This document shows positions 51,255 to 64,000 of a stretch of 64,000 nt of DNA, one piece after another. How positions within the stretch are numbered: position 1 is the stretch's first letter; every line of letters starts with the position of its first letter. This stretch comes from Ficedula albicollis (lineage: Eukaryota > Chordata > Aves > Passeriformes > Muscicapidae). The notes under the pieces were generated by a model that worked only from the letters and a program-made list of their open reading frames with translations, searched no databases and had not been told where the DNA came from. Where the stretch lies: NCBI RefSeq assembly GCF_000247815.1, contig NC_021675.1:66731040-66795039 (forward strand), in the 5' to 3' direction. The position numbers and the translations under genes are program-made.

Positions 51255-52590
51255 TTCTTGAAGGTTGAAAGCCTTGAGGAGAGTGGAGGAAGACACAGAG
51301 TTCCCCCACTGACCCCTGGCTAGGAAAAGGGAGATTTTTCCTTCACTTCTTTGGTGTTGACAGACTCCAAGCAGCAATGCCAGTGGAAAACCTGCACTGG
51401 GCAGATTTGCCTGCATCCTTCCAGTGAGAGAAAACTGGAGCAACTCCCGGGTTAGGAGGGTCCATGTGGGCTGCTCCTCCTCACTGCTTGGGCAGCATTT
51501 CACAATCAGAGCCATTGAATTCCATTTCTCGGTGTCACTCAGCCACCCTGGGCCCAGCGTGGCTCCCTGTGCTGCTTTCAGAGAAAATGAAGTTGTTCAT
51601 ACTGTGAATGGCAGGATGCATCCAAAGGAATTTGCATCAGAAGAGGGACTTGGCCTCATTCCTTCAACAATTGGAGAAGCACAGTGGCTCCTGTAGGTGT
51701 CAGAGCAAAAGAAAAAAAGGACCTCTTCCATGGGCAGTGCAAGGAATGAATGGCTCCTGATGAGTCTGTCTTATCCTGTTTAACCCTCCCTTCCCTCCAC
51801 ATCTCCCACCTTGCATGCTCTGAAGGCCAGGCCTGGTGAAGTGCAACTATTTCCCTGCCCTTTATGCCCTTGATTACTTTAATCATACTTATTTGACTGT
51901 GGAGAGGGAGCTGAGCCACCTACAGCAAATCTCTCCATTGGCAGTAGGGATCTAGGGACAAGTTAATCCATTTCTGAAGAACACCTAAAAAAAATAAAAA
52001 AGAAAAAGTGCACCACCCCAATTTCTCTATCAGTTCAAAGGATGATTAGCTCAGATGTAGACATCTGACATTCTGTGCTGGAAACACCTGAAGCTGGTGA
52101 AACCAATCCCACTGTTAGAAAAGTTGGGGAGTTTTGGTGAGGATGTGAGAGCCAGGCATGTAGGAGGGCAGGGAGGGAGGGCAGGATGCAGCTTGCAGGT
52201 GTCTGCAGGTGGGGGTCTGTACGTGAGTGAGGTGGCCAGGTCCTGTCAGCAGCAGGGGAGATGGGCTGTGCACAGTCAGGAGAGCCCAGGGAGAGAGCCA
52301 CACCTGGGTGTCTGACATGAAGGGACCTGGGGCAGCTCCTCTGCTGCAAATTGAAATCTTTTCCTAGATTTATTGAGCCAACACCTCCTAGCAGCTAGCA
52401 GAGGATCCAGTCACGGTGACTTGGCCAGGAAAAGAGATCAGTTCAGAAGTCATCCTTCCTCCTGCTTTCAGCACCCTCCTCACAGAAGCCCTGGGCATCC
52501 TTTTACTTCTCGTGAAACACATTGCTAGTGGCAAGGAGGAATGCAGTTTTCCTGCACCCAAAGCATTTCAGCAGAGTCCAGGAGCTCATC

Positions 52591-52685
52591 TGTCCACCAA
52601 AAACTGGGGGGAAAATATCCCTTCACCCTCAGGACCATGTCCACCAAAAACTGGGGGGAAAATATCCCTCCACCCTCAGGACCAG
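52591..52685. repeat. 47-bp tandem duplication
   Basis: Units start at 52591 and 52638 (tgtccaccaaaaactggggg), near-identical. Confidence 0.92.
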
Positions 52686-53319
52686 GAAGAATGGATGCTC
52701 TTAGAGCATTGCAGTGTCTTCATGGAGCTGCACAAGTGCAAGCAAGGCTGCTGCTTGGAGAGAGCTCAAACTGGGTGGAATCAGATTGGTATCACTCCTG
52801 GATGCAAAGAGGTTTGCACTGGGGTAGAGAAGGGACCTGAACTGCTGTAATTAGATTATCAGATCTCCAGAGCAGGATTCAGCTCATAAGGCATTTTAAC
52901 CCTTTCTTCTAACATTGTGGTGTGCAAACTAAATATTCTCACTGCAAAACCTGGGCAGATTTGTAATGAAAGGGATCACAAGTTTCTGGTCACTGCAGTT
53001 CTCAGCTGCTGGTATTGTTTATGGCAGGTTTAGCACATTTCCAGCTGTTCTGTGGCTAAGACCAGGTCTTACATCCCACAAGAATCCCTTGGGAGAGAAC
53101 CAGTGTCTGGATGTGCAGGTCACTTGTGGGGTTTGGAGGGAGGAAGATTAAATGCTGCAGGATTTCCTGGATTTCCCCAGCAGCACCCATGCCTCTGTGT
53201 AAAGCCACTACAGATAAGATTTAGGCAAGAAATGTTGGGATTCATTGCTTTCCTGTAACAGCATGAAGGAAGGATGAGTTTGGAGCCATGCCAGAGTGTT
53301 TCAGGCTGACTCAGCAGGG

Positions 53320-53465
53320 ATAGTGCAGTGATGGAGGCAGTGCAAAGTGTGGATTTGACACCTAGCTCTGCCATAGCACGGTGTGACCTTTAACAAATCA
53401 CTTTCCCATGATGTTCCTTGACCCCTTGCAGTAAAACAGGGCCTGTAACACTTCCTCAGTCATAC
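53320..53465 (+). mobile_element. MIR-like SINE remnant
   Basis: The order 'cctagctctgccatagcac', 'gtgtgacctttaacaaatca', then 'gtaaaacagggcctgtaaca' follows the MIR core (tRNA-derived SINE: 'ctctgccact...gtgtgacctt...gtaaaatgggg'). Ancient and diverged, as MIR copies in birds are. Confidence 0.6.
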
Positions 53466-54390
53466 TTGTCTCTTCAGATTGTCACCTTTCAGGGTAGGGA
53501 ATGAGGTTTCACACTGTGACAAGCAGCTGCTGTCTGGAATAAAACAGCATTCAGAGTTATGCTAAGTGACCTTAACATTCATGACATGCTCATTGCTGTG
53601 GTTTTCCCACTGCTCACATATTCCCTGCCTGGGTTGGTGAAAATAAATACTGTCCCTTGTTCCATTACAATAAACACATTCCCTGATTCCTTCAAGGGTC
53701 TCCTTGGTTTCTTGTCAGGTCTGCTTCCCCACCATGCTGCCAAGGATAAGGGGCAAATGTTGGAGAGGAGAAGACATTAATTTTTTCTTTACCAATGTCT
53801 GACAGCTCTTATTATCTTTTGACAAACTCTGCCCATGTTTAATCGCACACTGCCTCAGCTGCAGAGCCCAGCTGCTCCCCACAGCTCACATGGGTTTACA
53901 TGCCAGCAGGGACAAAGTCCCCCCTACCCTTCTCATGAGCTGAGAACCCTGTTTGAAGAGATTGTGGTTTATTTTCACTTTGCTTGTGAAAGCCACAAAT
54001 TCACATTTCCTACCCAGGATGTAAATCTGTTTCCCTGAACTTGAAGATGATTTCTGGTCCAAAGAAGGGTCCTAAAGAAGCTTCAGCAAGGCCAGGGCAT
54101 CTCACCACAGCTGTCTCAGGAGTGCTGCTGTCCTGCTGCCCAGCAAAGGCTGTCCAACATTCTGCCACTGAGACACCTGATGGTTTTGATGCTATTGACC
54201 AAATAATGATTTGAGTTCAGTTTCAAAACTTTTGCCCCAGGTGCTGGGGACAGTGGAGCTGCAAATTTCAGCTCTCACTTCCTGCCATCTCCAGCCAGGC
54301 TGCCCTTCACAAACAACTTGTTCTGGAAGAATAGGAGAGCAGACTGGATAAACAGGAAACAGTATTTCCTTGAAACCAGATTCACAGAAA

Positions 54391-55095
54391 CAGGTTGGAA
54401 AATCACAGAATTAGGTTGGAAAAGACCCTGAGATCATCAAGTCCATCCTGTAACTGCAGGTTGGAAAATCACAGAATTAGGTTGGAAATGACCCTGAGAT
54501 CATCAAGTCCATCCTATAACTGAACACCACCGTGTCAACCAGACGATGGCACTGAGTGCCACATCCAATCTTCCCCTAAACACCTCCAGGGACAGTGACT
54601 GTGCCACCTCCCTGGGCACCCAACCAAGCCCTGGGCTGCCAGGTTTCCCAGGAATGTGCTGTGGGGATTGTGTCAAAGGCTTTGCTCAAGTCCAGGTAGA
54701 CACATCCACAGCCTTCCCCTCATCCACCAGGCAGGACACCTGGTCATAAAAGGAGATCAGGTTGGTCAGGCAGGACCTGTCCTTCCAAAACCTTTGCTTT
54801 GCCTGTCCTGTATGTGCTGTGTGATCACATTCAAGATGATCTGTTCCATCACCTTGCTGGGCACTAAGGTCAGGCTGACAGGCCTGTACTTCCCTGAATC
54901 CTCCTTCCAGCCCTTCTGCTGGATTGGTGTCACATTGGCACCTCCAGCTGGGACCTTCCCAGTTAGTCAGGACTGATGATTAATGATGCAGAGAAGCTTG
55001 GTGAGCTCTTCTGCCAGCTCCCTCAGCACCCTTGGATGAATCCCTTCCCATTGATTTGTGAGCCTCTAAGTGGCTCAGCAGGTCACTAAATCCAA
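54391..55095 (-). mobile_element. CR1 LINE fragment with internal deletion and duplicated 3' end
   Basis: On the minus strand the order is a CR1 coding region (YRPVSLTLVPSKVMEQII near 54830-54900, then VSCLVDEGKAVD and LDLSKAFDT near 54670-54760) followed abruptly by the CR1 3' region, which ends in tails of the 'ccaacctaattctgtgattt' type. The reverse-transcriptase catalytic part between them is deleted. The terminal 66 bp is duplicated (units start at 54391 and 54457). The element is inactive. Confidence 0.88.
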
Positions 55096-55529
55096 AAGCT
55101 TTACACTTCATGAACAGTTCTAGCAGCAGGCAGGAGAAAATACACTGATCATGTTGCATTGCTGGAAGGTGCTTGCACAGACTGCAGCAGTGTATGAAGA
55201 GGAATGAAATAAGTAGAGTAAAAAAGCTCATCAAAACTTCCTATTCCACCTCAAAGAAATTCCCTTTCAGGAGCTTTCCTCTCCCATGACAAAGGATGCT
55301 CACCTATGGATTAGCTCTGTGTCTTGCTTTGAAACCTCCACCCTTGGTGGTCACAGTGCTATTTGTAACCAGATACACAACCCCACATGACAGATGTCCC
55401 ATACCTGCAGATATCCATGAATTACTGCCCTGGGGGAATCTAAAAGCTTGGCCTAAATCAGCTCTTTAGGCAGCTGCAAAGAGCAATTTATCTGCCCTAC
55501 TTTAGCCAGTTTTTTTTTTTTAGGGTGAT

Positions 55530-55722
55530 ACCCAGTCTCCTGAATCTAGGAGAGGAGATCCCAGGGTATCTCCATCACCTGTAAGGCACCTCCTCCTCCT
55601 CTGGTCTGCTGTGAACCTGTTGTCATACCCAGTCTCCTGAATCTAGGAGAGGAGATCCCAGGGTATCTCCATCACCTGTAAGGCACCTCCTCCTCCCCTG
55701 GTCTGCTGTGAACCTTCTGTGA
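55530..55722. repeat. 97-bp tandem duplication
   Basis: Units start at 55530 and 55627 (acccagtctcctgaatctag) and differ at only a few bases. Confidence 0.95.
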
Positions 55723-57499
55723 CAGCTTCATTAGATGTCCATTGCCTAGACCAGAAGAACACTTATATGAGTGTAAATGTCGTTTCCACACACAGGGAAT
55801 GTCATTTATCCCGGTTTAAGTATCATTCACTCTGCTGAACGAAGCCCAAGCTTGGCTCTGCTCCATGTTCACTTTGACTCCCTCCACTGTTTTGGAGTTG
55901 AGGCACAGCCCCTGTGTCTTCCAGGATCCCTCTTTGTGGAGAACCTGAAGTTCTGGGGTGTGGTGTGGGTTCTGCCACTCTTCTATTCTGGAACTGGCCT
56001 GGGAGGGAAATGGCCCAGCTCAGCTCAGCTCTGCTGTTTACTTTAATTAGATATAAAATCAGCACCCCTTCAAGGGTCTGAAGGCAGGTTACCCACCAGT
56101 CCTGACCTGATTTGTCACTGTTATGGCACACGTGGATGGGCTGTGTGCTGAGAGCTTTTCTTTGTCAATAAATCCCGGACACAAGAGACGGCAGGAAATG
56201 GGAAATGATCTGAGGAGCTGGGGTGGACAGGGAGACAATTCCAAGCTTCTGCTCTCCTGGGGCTGCCAAGTGCCTACAACTCTCAATTCACAAATGTGCA
56301 ATCTGTAGCTCCTTTTACGTGTCCCCAGGCAGTCTCACAGACACCACCTGAAGTGTGTGAGAGCCTGGCTGATTATGGGTCTGCTCCAAAGCCCTCTGAA
56401 GTCAGTGGGAGTCTTTCCCCTGACTTCACTGTGTTTGGGGCAGGCCCTGGATGACTATCCCTCAGGTTAGACAGTTTAATCATCCATTCAGCAGCACACA
56501 AAGCAGATCACATACACTTTTAGCCTGCATTGTATGGTGTTATGAAACGAGAAGATTATTTGATATGATTCAGAGATAGCTCAGGTATAAGGTAAAAAAA
56601 AAAAAATCACACCTTTGATGTTTTACATTACACTTCAGTTATTCCTTGAGGGGCAAATTCTCGTCACCTTACCCAGGTGAATATTGCATTCAGTAATTTG
56701 GTCAAAAACATTCCATCAACCTTCTTTTTAATAGAAAATGTTGAGGGGGGGCGAACGGGGGCTGAAATTCAGCTTGGTGGAGATTTCTGCCAAACAGGAC
56801 AAAAAAGAAAAGGCAAATCCATGTTTTCCTTCTTTCAGCAATCAGAAAGAAAATGGGAACAAAAATTAATTTTGAAGGGATTGTCTAACAGGGCAATAAA
56901 ATTAATCTTTTCACTCTCCAAAAAATGAAGAGAAGCAATAATTTCCCAATGATTGCAGTCTCCATCTGGCACAGTTCTTTCTAGCTGAGGTGTCAGCCAC
57001 CCATGGACTATCAGCCAGGCTGATTCTCATCTTGACTCTCTTTGGTCAAGCTACAGCGTGAGTCTTTGTCCCTCCTATTCTGTGTGCTATCAGAACAAGA
57101 CTGACAGGACCAGCTCCCACTTTTGAGCTGGGCAGAATTTTGGTACATCACACTCACAGTCAGGTGAGAGCTGCAGGGTTTGTAGGGCTTTATCTCAAGA
57201 AATCTGATGAAGATTTTTTTTTTTAATCTCTAGAAATACAGAGAGGGCAAGGGCAGGGATACTTGTAGTTTCCTAGAACACTGTTGTACCATTTGAATTA
57301 TTTCTAAAAATTTTTAGGAAAAATCAGCATTAAAAAAAAAAAAAAATACAGCAAAGCCTTGTGCACAGGCACGGCACACTGCGGCCGAATTCCACGGACT
57401 CGGTGAGCGACAGGGCAAATCAAAGCCTCCACCTTCAGAGGAGAAGCAAACCACAGCCCATGGCCAGTGGCAGTAATTGAAGCCCCACTTGAGAAGGAG

Positions 57500-57572
57500 T
57501 TGGCGGGCGATGAAACCAGCGCGGATGGCTCCGCTCTGCCTCCGGAATCCCCTCCCAGCGCCCCGCAGCCGC

Positions 57573-57607
<35 letters not shown>

Positions 57608-57690
57608 AGCCGCGGCTGGGGCGGGGGGTTCGGCTCCCCTGGCACAGCGCTCCCTTTGTTGGTGGGAGCCGGTCTCCTCTAGGGGCCGGG
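57500..57690. promoter_or_regulatory. Small CpG-rich patch, ~3.7 kb downstream of the FOXI stop
   Basis: CpG-containing sequence surrounds the 33-base C run. No gene recognised. Confidence 0.3.
57575..57607. repeat. Poly-C run with short flanking direct repeat
   Basis: A run of 33 C bases in a small CpG-rich patch. CAGCCGCGG occurs immediately left (57566-57574) and at the right boundary (57607-57615), the same flank-duplication signature as the FOXI intron runs. Confidence 0.7.
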
Positions 57691-60489
57691 GCCGATCCAG
57701 CTGTGCTGGCAGAGCCTTTGTAGTGCGGAGCAGCTCAAGTGCAGACCTGCAGCCCTGGCTGGCAGGGCGATAAGGCCAGCGCTGAGCAGAGCTGAACGAC
57801 CCCGCGCTGGAGAGCTGCCACACGTAGGAGCCAGCAACATCTGTGCTACCGATGCAAGGCATCTCTGGAAATGCCTCTGCACTGTGCTCCTTTTCCAGCG
57901 GGGAATGCCTTTTTTAGGAGCGGCGTGTGCTGGGAGTGCTGCAGAGGTACCAGCTGTATTTGCAGTCATCAGCACAAACGTGGTTTCACAGCGGGTACCA
58001 CAGGTGGGGAGGCATCTCTCTGGGTGCCTAAAAAGAGTGGAGAAAACAAGCAAAGATGAGACTTCTTGTGATGCTTAACTTTAGTGACCGGCGGCTGGGA
58101 TCCGTGGGTTAGCAGCTGCTCGGCACGAAATCACTCGTCCCCTAAAGCCAGGAGTTCTGTGAAGGACGTATTTTACGGGGTGATCCCCACAGCTCTCAGA
58201 GCAGAGAGGATGAAAGCCTGAGGTTTGAGCCGCTCTCCTAAGGAAGGACAATTGTGGGCAGACTTGCCTGGGAGTGGGCAATGCCCCGGGCTTCTGGGCC
58301 ATCGCCTGAGCCGGGCTGGGGAGAGGCTCATTGTCATGGAGAACTGCCCAATCCAGGCATGGCCTTGGCGTTTTTAGGGGAGTGGGGACTCTCAGGGTGG
58401 GACAGCAGGCTAATTGCCTTTGTCTTCCCCCTCCTTCAATCGGGGAGTCTCAGCAAATCCCTAAACCCATGACAAAAGCCCTGCTGCTTTTAAGTGCCTT
58501 TCATTAAACTCAATCCTCTTGCCCTCCCGCTCCCAAGATTTGCTTAAAAAGTCTCTTTCAATGGCAAAAGGAAATCTAAAAGGCGGCCATTAGCTCATTC
58601 CCTGTCTCCTCTGCAGACTGGGTGCCTATCTGCTGAAATCTCCTCTCAAATGTCCCTTGAGCACATCGCGGGTGGCTTCTCTGTAGAAGGAGCTGGAACA
58701 TTCCCTGGTTCCAGCTAAGGATATGCTTTCCTTGGAAGAATCAGAGTTTGGTGCTTGTGGCTGGACAGGTGCACTGGGGACAGTCAGACCTGCCAAAGCC
58801 TCCTTTGAACCCACCACTATCCCTGAAGACCAGGGCTGGAGAACTTACCTGCTTCTGCTCTGGCAGGTTCTGGCTATGCCCCTGCCAACTGAAGTGGCAC
58901 AAACCCTGTTGAGCCACGGGATATTGCTGAGGACGTGCTGCCAGGTGCAGACCACCCTGCAATACAAATTTGTCAGATTTGGGATCCTCAGGAGCATAAG
59001 TTTATGGGTGCTGTGCAGAAACATACAGCTGAAGTGGCAACGTGAATTTGCCATTGGTTCTGCATCCTCGAACATTTATGGGTAATGCCTGCAGAGACAC
59101 AGCTGATGGAGGAAGGTAAATTTAAAAAAACTGAGTGGAAGAACATGAGATGGACACACACGAGTGTCCTGCACGGGCTCAAGGTTTGCTAAGGTCTGAG
59201 AGCAGACTGGCAATGTGGAGAAGGGGGACAATGGCCACTTAGATACACAAGTATGCAGTTCCTGGCTTACTTAGGGACTGGATCTTTATCTTTCAGAGGT
59301 GTTGGGAATCCCTCAACTGCTCTTAGATCAAACTCAGCAGTCCAAACTCCAAATAAAGCTATTCCACAACTGGTGGGACTGAAGCAGGACAAGACTGACC
59401 ACCTTGTCCTTCTCCTAGTGTTAGTCTGCCCTTTCCCTCCCATTATCGCTGCCACTGCATCACCTGAGACGGAATTAAATGGGGAGGAATTACCCCTAAA
59501 GCCAGGAAGATGGTATCTGTGCTGGGAAGGGGCGCGGGGGAGGGGGAGAGGCGGGAGTTGCCACCCGCCCACTGGTCCCAGCGATTGCACAAAGGGCGGC
59601 CGGCCAGTGCCGGGGCAAGTCCTTGCTCCCGATCCCGAGCACATGGAAGTCATCTGATGTTTCGTCATGCCTTCATTATATTTTGGATCAGGCCAGCGGT
59701 TTGTCTTGCATCACTGCCCTGTATGTTCTGCAGGTAGCCAGTGCAGAGGCGCTGCCAACACTTCTGTTTCTGAATAGCCTGCAGGGATGGCCTTGAATCA
59801 CGGCAGATGCCTGTATGCTAAACAGCTGCAATTTCATGCTTAACTTCGTTGTGGATGCTACATTCCTCATGAAGACACTTACATTTATGCTCTGACTGCA
59901 CACAGCCCCCAGCACGCAGCTCGTGAAAGCAGCAGGAATGAGGGGTTGATTGTTTAGCATCATGGGTTATGGGTGATGGATTCCCCTTTCCCAGCGGCAG
60001 GAAATCAGGAAGGATTCCCAGAAGCGCTGCCTGGCCCTCTGGCCGACTGCTCCCACCTCTTCACTGGCCGGCAGTGCAAGCAGGTGCAATCCCAACAGAG
60101 AAACGGATTTGCAAAAGGGACTGAGCCTCCTGCTAGCTGGCACCGCGCTGGAACCAGTCCCGTCTCTTTTACTGCTGCAAGTTTTTATTTTTTTTACCAA
60201 ATCGGGCTGAAAAAGGACAGTTGTGATTCAGACCGTTGAGAAAAACAAACAAACAAAAACGAAAGAGTGCCCACACTGCACAGTGACTCCAAGGAACTGC
60301 ACACCAGCTCAGATGTGTCTCTTAGGGGAGAAAAGGAAGTTTTTTTCTGCCCTACTGTGCAGATGAAATTTTTTGTTACAATTTTTCATAAAATTTTTAC
60401 ACCTTTTATCTAAACGATATGAAAAAGAACCCTGCCTCCCACAGAGTTTTAAAATACTTCAAGCATACTGATGAACAAGCAGACCAATA

Positions 60490-61397
60490 TCTAACAATTG
60501 TTAATATTTTATTCCCAACAGCTGTTCAGCCTGAAAAGTTTCAGTAATACACTAAAAACAAAAACAAAACCAACAAAAAATTCAAAACAAATAAAACAAC
60601 AAAAAGAGGGGAAACAAAGAAAAATAAACTTTAACAAAGTTTAAAACACATTATAAATAAGTACAGCTCCAGAGCATAATTTACAAATATAAAACCACAT
60701 AGAAACGTATGTACAGAAGAGTTACATTACGTACAAATATGTATAAAAATACCCCAGTGTTTATTCTTGTGCTAAAGCTGCGTGGCTAGAGTTATCTTTG
60801 GTACTAAGCTCAGAAGAAGATTGTTTTACAAGACATGGCCCTGCTGCACAATATGCCAGACACAGGAAGATCCTCCATGTGTTTGAGGAGGTTTTGGGTG
60901 GGTGTTTATACAGGATATTCCCCCGTGCATTGCATATTGCAGGACCAGGGCACAAGCAAGGGCTTACAGAGGCAATGGCTGGCAGAAGAGTTTTTTTAAC
61001 ACATTGTACAAGGCACTTCATAAGAAATCTCTTCATTTTCTTTTTCCTGTTCTCTTCTAAGACTCACTGCATGTCTACGCTTGGCTCTTGCCAATACCAC
61101 TTTATGGCTATGGTTTCTTAACTTCTTGTTCTACATTCAGGATTAGAAACCTCTGAAAACAATTCAGTTCACGCTTGCAGAATTTAGATGGCAAACAATC
61201 TACACCACCTAACGTTTTCCTGGATGGGGAAAAAACTTTGCATCTGCCTTCTGCTGGTGCTCAAGGGGTGTTCTTATTCAGAAAGGTCAGAAGATCGGTA
61301 GTCCTGGAAGAACTCCTGGGAAGTGTCCACGTTGAAATGCTGTTTGCAAAAGCGCACGGTCCAACTCCCATTCCCTTTGCAGCGCTGTCCCAGCACC
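60490..61397 (-). other. Probable 3' UTR of the FOXI gene
   Basis: AT-rich DNA directly follows the stop codon in the transcribed direction. On the minus strand it is U-rich, with long U/GU tracts at about 60540-60610. AATAAA hexamers are present at 60760-60765 and 60508-60513. The composition falls from very GC-rich in the coding exon to about one-third GC, as is usual for a vertebrate 3' UTR. The exact end is a guess based on the distal hexamer; a third possible AATAAA lies near 60185-60190. Confidence 0.5.
60508..60513 (-). terminator. Candidate poly(A) signal AATAAA (distal)
   Basis: AATAAA on the minus strand, about 890 bases beyond the FOXI stop codon and in a U-rich context. A proximal alternative is at 60760-60765, about 635 bases from the stop. 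Either or both may be used; transcript data would decide. Confidence 0.4.
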
Positions 61398-63215
<1,818 letters not shown>

Positions 63216-63377
63216 CTACCAGAAGGGATGGAGAAACGCGGTCTCACCACTGCGCTGGCCCCGAGGGGACGGGAGCGCGGTGTCGGGACAGAGCCCGACT
63301 AGCAGGGGACAGGGGACGCTGCCGCCCCTCTCTGCCGGCGGTGCCGGTGTCCCCCCGCCGCCCAGCCATCCCTCCCA

Positions 63378-63403
63378 CCCCCCCCCCCCCCCCCCCCCCC
63401 CCC
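63378..63403. repeat. Poly-C run with flanking 24-bp direct repeat, FOXI intron
   Basis: A run of 26 C bases. The 24 bases at 63353-63376 are repeated exactly at 63405-63428, one copy on each side. This pattern suggests two contig ends that overlap in reality but were joined across a filler. Confidence 0.8.
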
Positions 63404-63447
63404 TCCCCGCCGCCCAGCCATCCCTCCCGCCCGGCGCGGCACCTCAC

Positions 63448-63768
63448 CGGGGTCGTCCTCGTCGCGGGGCACCTTGCGGAAGCAGTCATTGAGGCTGAGG
63501 TTGTGGCGGATGCTGTTCTGCCACCCGGCCTTGCTGCGCTTGTAGAAGGGGAAGTTCTCGGCCACGTACTGGTAGATGTGGCTGAGGGTGAGCTTCCTCT
63601 CGGGCGCGCTCTGGATGGCCATGGCGATCAGCGCCGAGTACGAGTAGGGCGGCCGCACCAGCTTCAGCAGCTCCTCCTGGCTGGCCAGGCTGAGCCAGCT
63701 CAGCTCCGCGCCGCCCGCCGACGGCGAGCCGGGGGCCGGGGGCGAGCCCACGAGCTGCCCGCCCCGCG
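63448..63768 (-). CDS. FOXI3: FOXI-class forkhead transcription factor, exon 1 (5' partial), probable FOXI3
   Basis: This exon encodes most of a forkhead (winged-helix) DNA-binding domain of a nuclear transcription factor. About 30 visible residues, including the motif [17 protein letters not shown], precede [20 protein letters not shown], which opens the domain. Recognition-helix residues follow ([18 protein letters not shown]), and the exon stops after DEDDPG. The splice donor is GT at 63446-63447, with one overhanging base (phase 1) that joins exon 2 at 61987 to make a Gly codon. FOXI genes are known to have an intron at this point. The ELxWLSxAS pre-domain motif and the [13 protein letters not shown] stretch fit FOXI3 better than FOXI1 or FOXI2 as I recall them. 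The frame stays open upstream into a C run, so the start codon is not visible and roughly 100 N-terminal residues are missing. FOXI3 acts in otic and epibranchial placode, pharyngeal arch and ectodermal development. Confidence 0.9.

Positions 63769-64000
<232 letters not shown>

Larger units (their letters stand above)
49581..53319. other. Intergenic DNA with small duplications
   Basis: Holds the polypurine tract and two tandem duplications listed separately, plus an AT-rich interval at 50860-51060 with repeated AATAC/ATTAATAC words. No gene recognised. Confidence 0.55.
55723..60489. other. Intergenic DNA downstream of the FOXI gene
   Basis: No second gene recognised. A small CpG-containing interval lies at 59520-59640. 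The 120-codon frame at 58723-59085 and the 134-codon frame at 59253-59657 have no recognisable domain. Confidence 0.55.

Noticed and set aside
58723..59085. 120-codon open frame downstream of FOXI
   Set aside because: No domain, overlaps opposing open frames, and no splice or start context that I can support.
63299..63751. Start of the FOXI protein at 63751
   Set aside because: The codon at 63749-63751 is GTG (Val), not ATG, and the frame is open further upstream. The frame also runs past the splice donor into the intron at its 3' end.

Overview
This is vertebrate nuclear DNA, almost certainly from a bird. The evidence is several CR1 LINE fragments carrying the typical avian 3' tail (runs of the type 'aaccattctgtgatttta'), old MIR-like SINE remnants, low gene density, and one two-exon vertebrate developmental gene. 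Nothing looks prokaryotic or viral. I see no bacterial-style operons, no RNA genes and no CRISPR array.

The only protein-coding gene I can support is at the right edge, on the minus strand. It is a FOXI-class forkhead transcription factor, best matched to FOXI3. Exon 2 with the stop codon is at 61398-61987, a 1460-bp intron is at 61988-63447, and exon 1 runs from 63448 to at least 63768. The start codon, the N-terminal region and the promoter lie inside or beyond a 232-base C run that ends the window. A likely 3' UTR with poly(A) signals follows at about 60490-61397.

The other ~60 kb is the flank downstream of this gene. It is non-coding and gene-desert-like. It holds CR1 fragments (13.2, 16.0, 18.6, 26.5, 45.6, 47-48, 49.4 and 54.4-55.1 kb), MIR-like remnants (38.1 and 53.4 kb), a perfect (ATGG)102 microsatellite inside a CR1 reverse-transcriptase relic (47.4-47.8 kb), and about a dozen short, nearly identical local tandem duplications. 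It also holds CpG-rich patches without recognisable genes (9.8, 19.4-20.3, 22.5-23.0 and 57.5 kb) and AT-rich blocks rich in transcription-factor-like words. Those blocks are candidates for conserved regulatory elements of the FOXI gene. That last point is inference from composition and context, since no cross-species comparison was possible.

The most striking anomaly is six pure poly-C runs of 26 to 367 bases, all C on this strand, mostly in GC-rich DNA. At four of the five that can be examined on both sides, the two flanks carry a clear direct repeat (30, 24 and 9 bp, or poly-A); the fifth has a weaker 8-bp match. This is what unresolved contig overlaps or gaps written as C, or homopolymer assembly artefacts, would look like. 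Two lie in the FOXI intron and one in exon 1, so the gene model is damaged by them. I did not find a convincing new biological system. The strongest leads are this artefact signature, the FOXI locus with its putative regulatory desert, and the excess of short tandem duplications.
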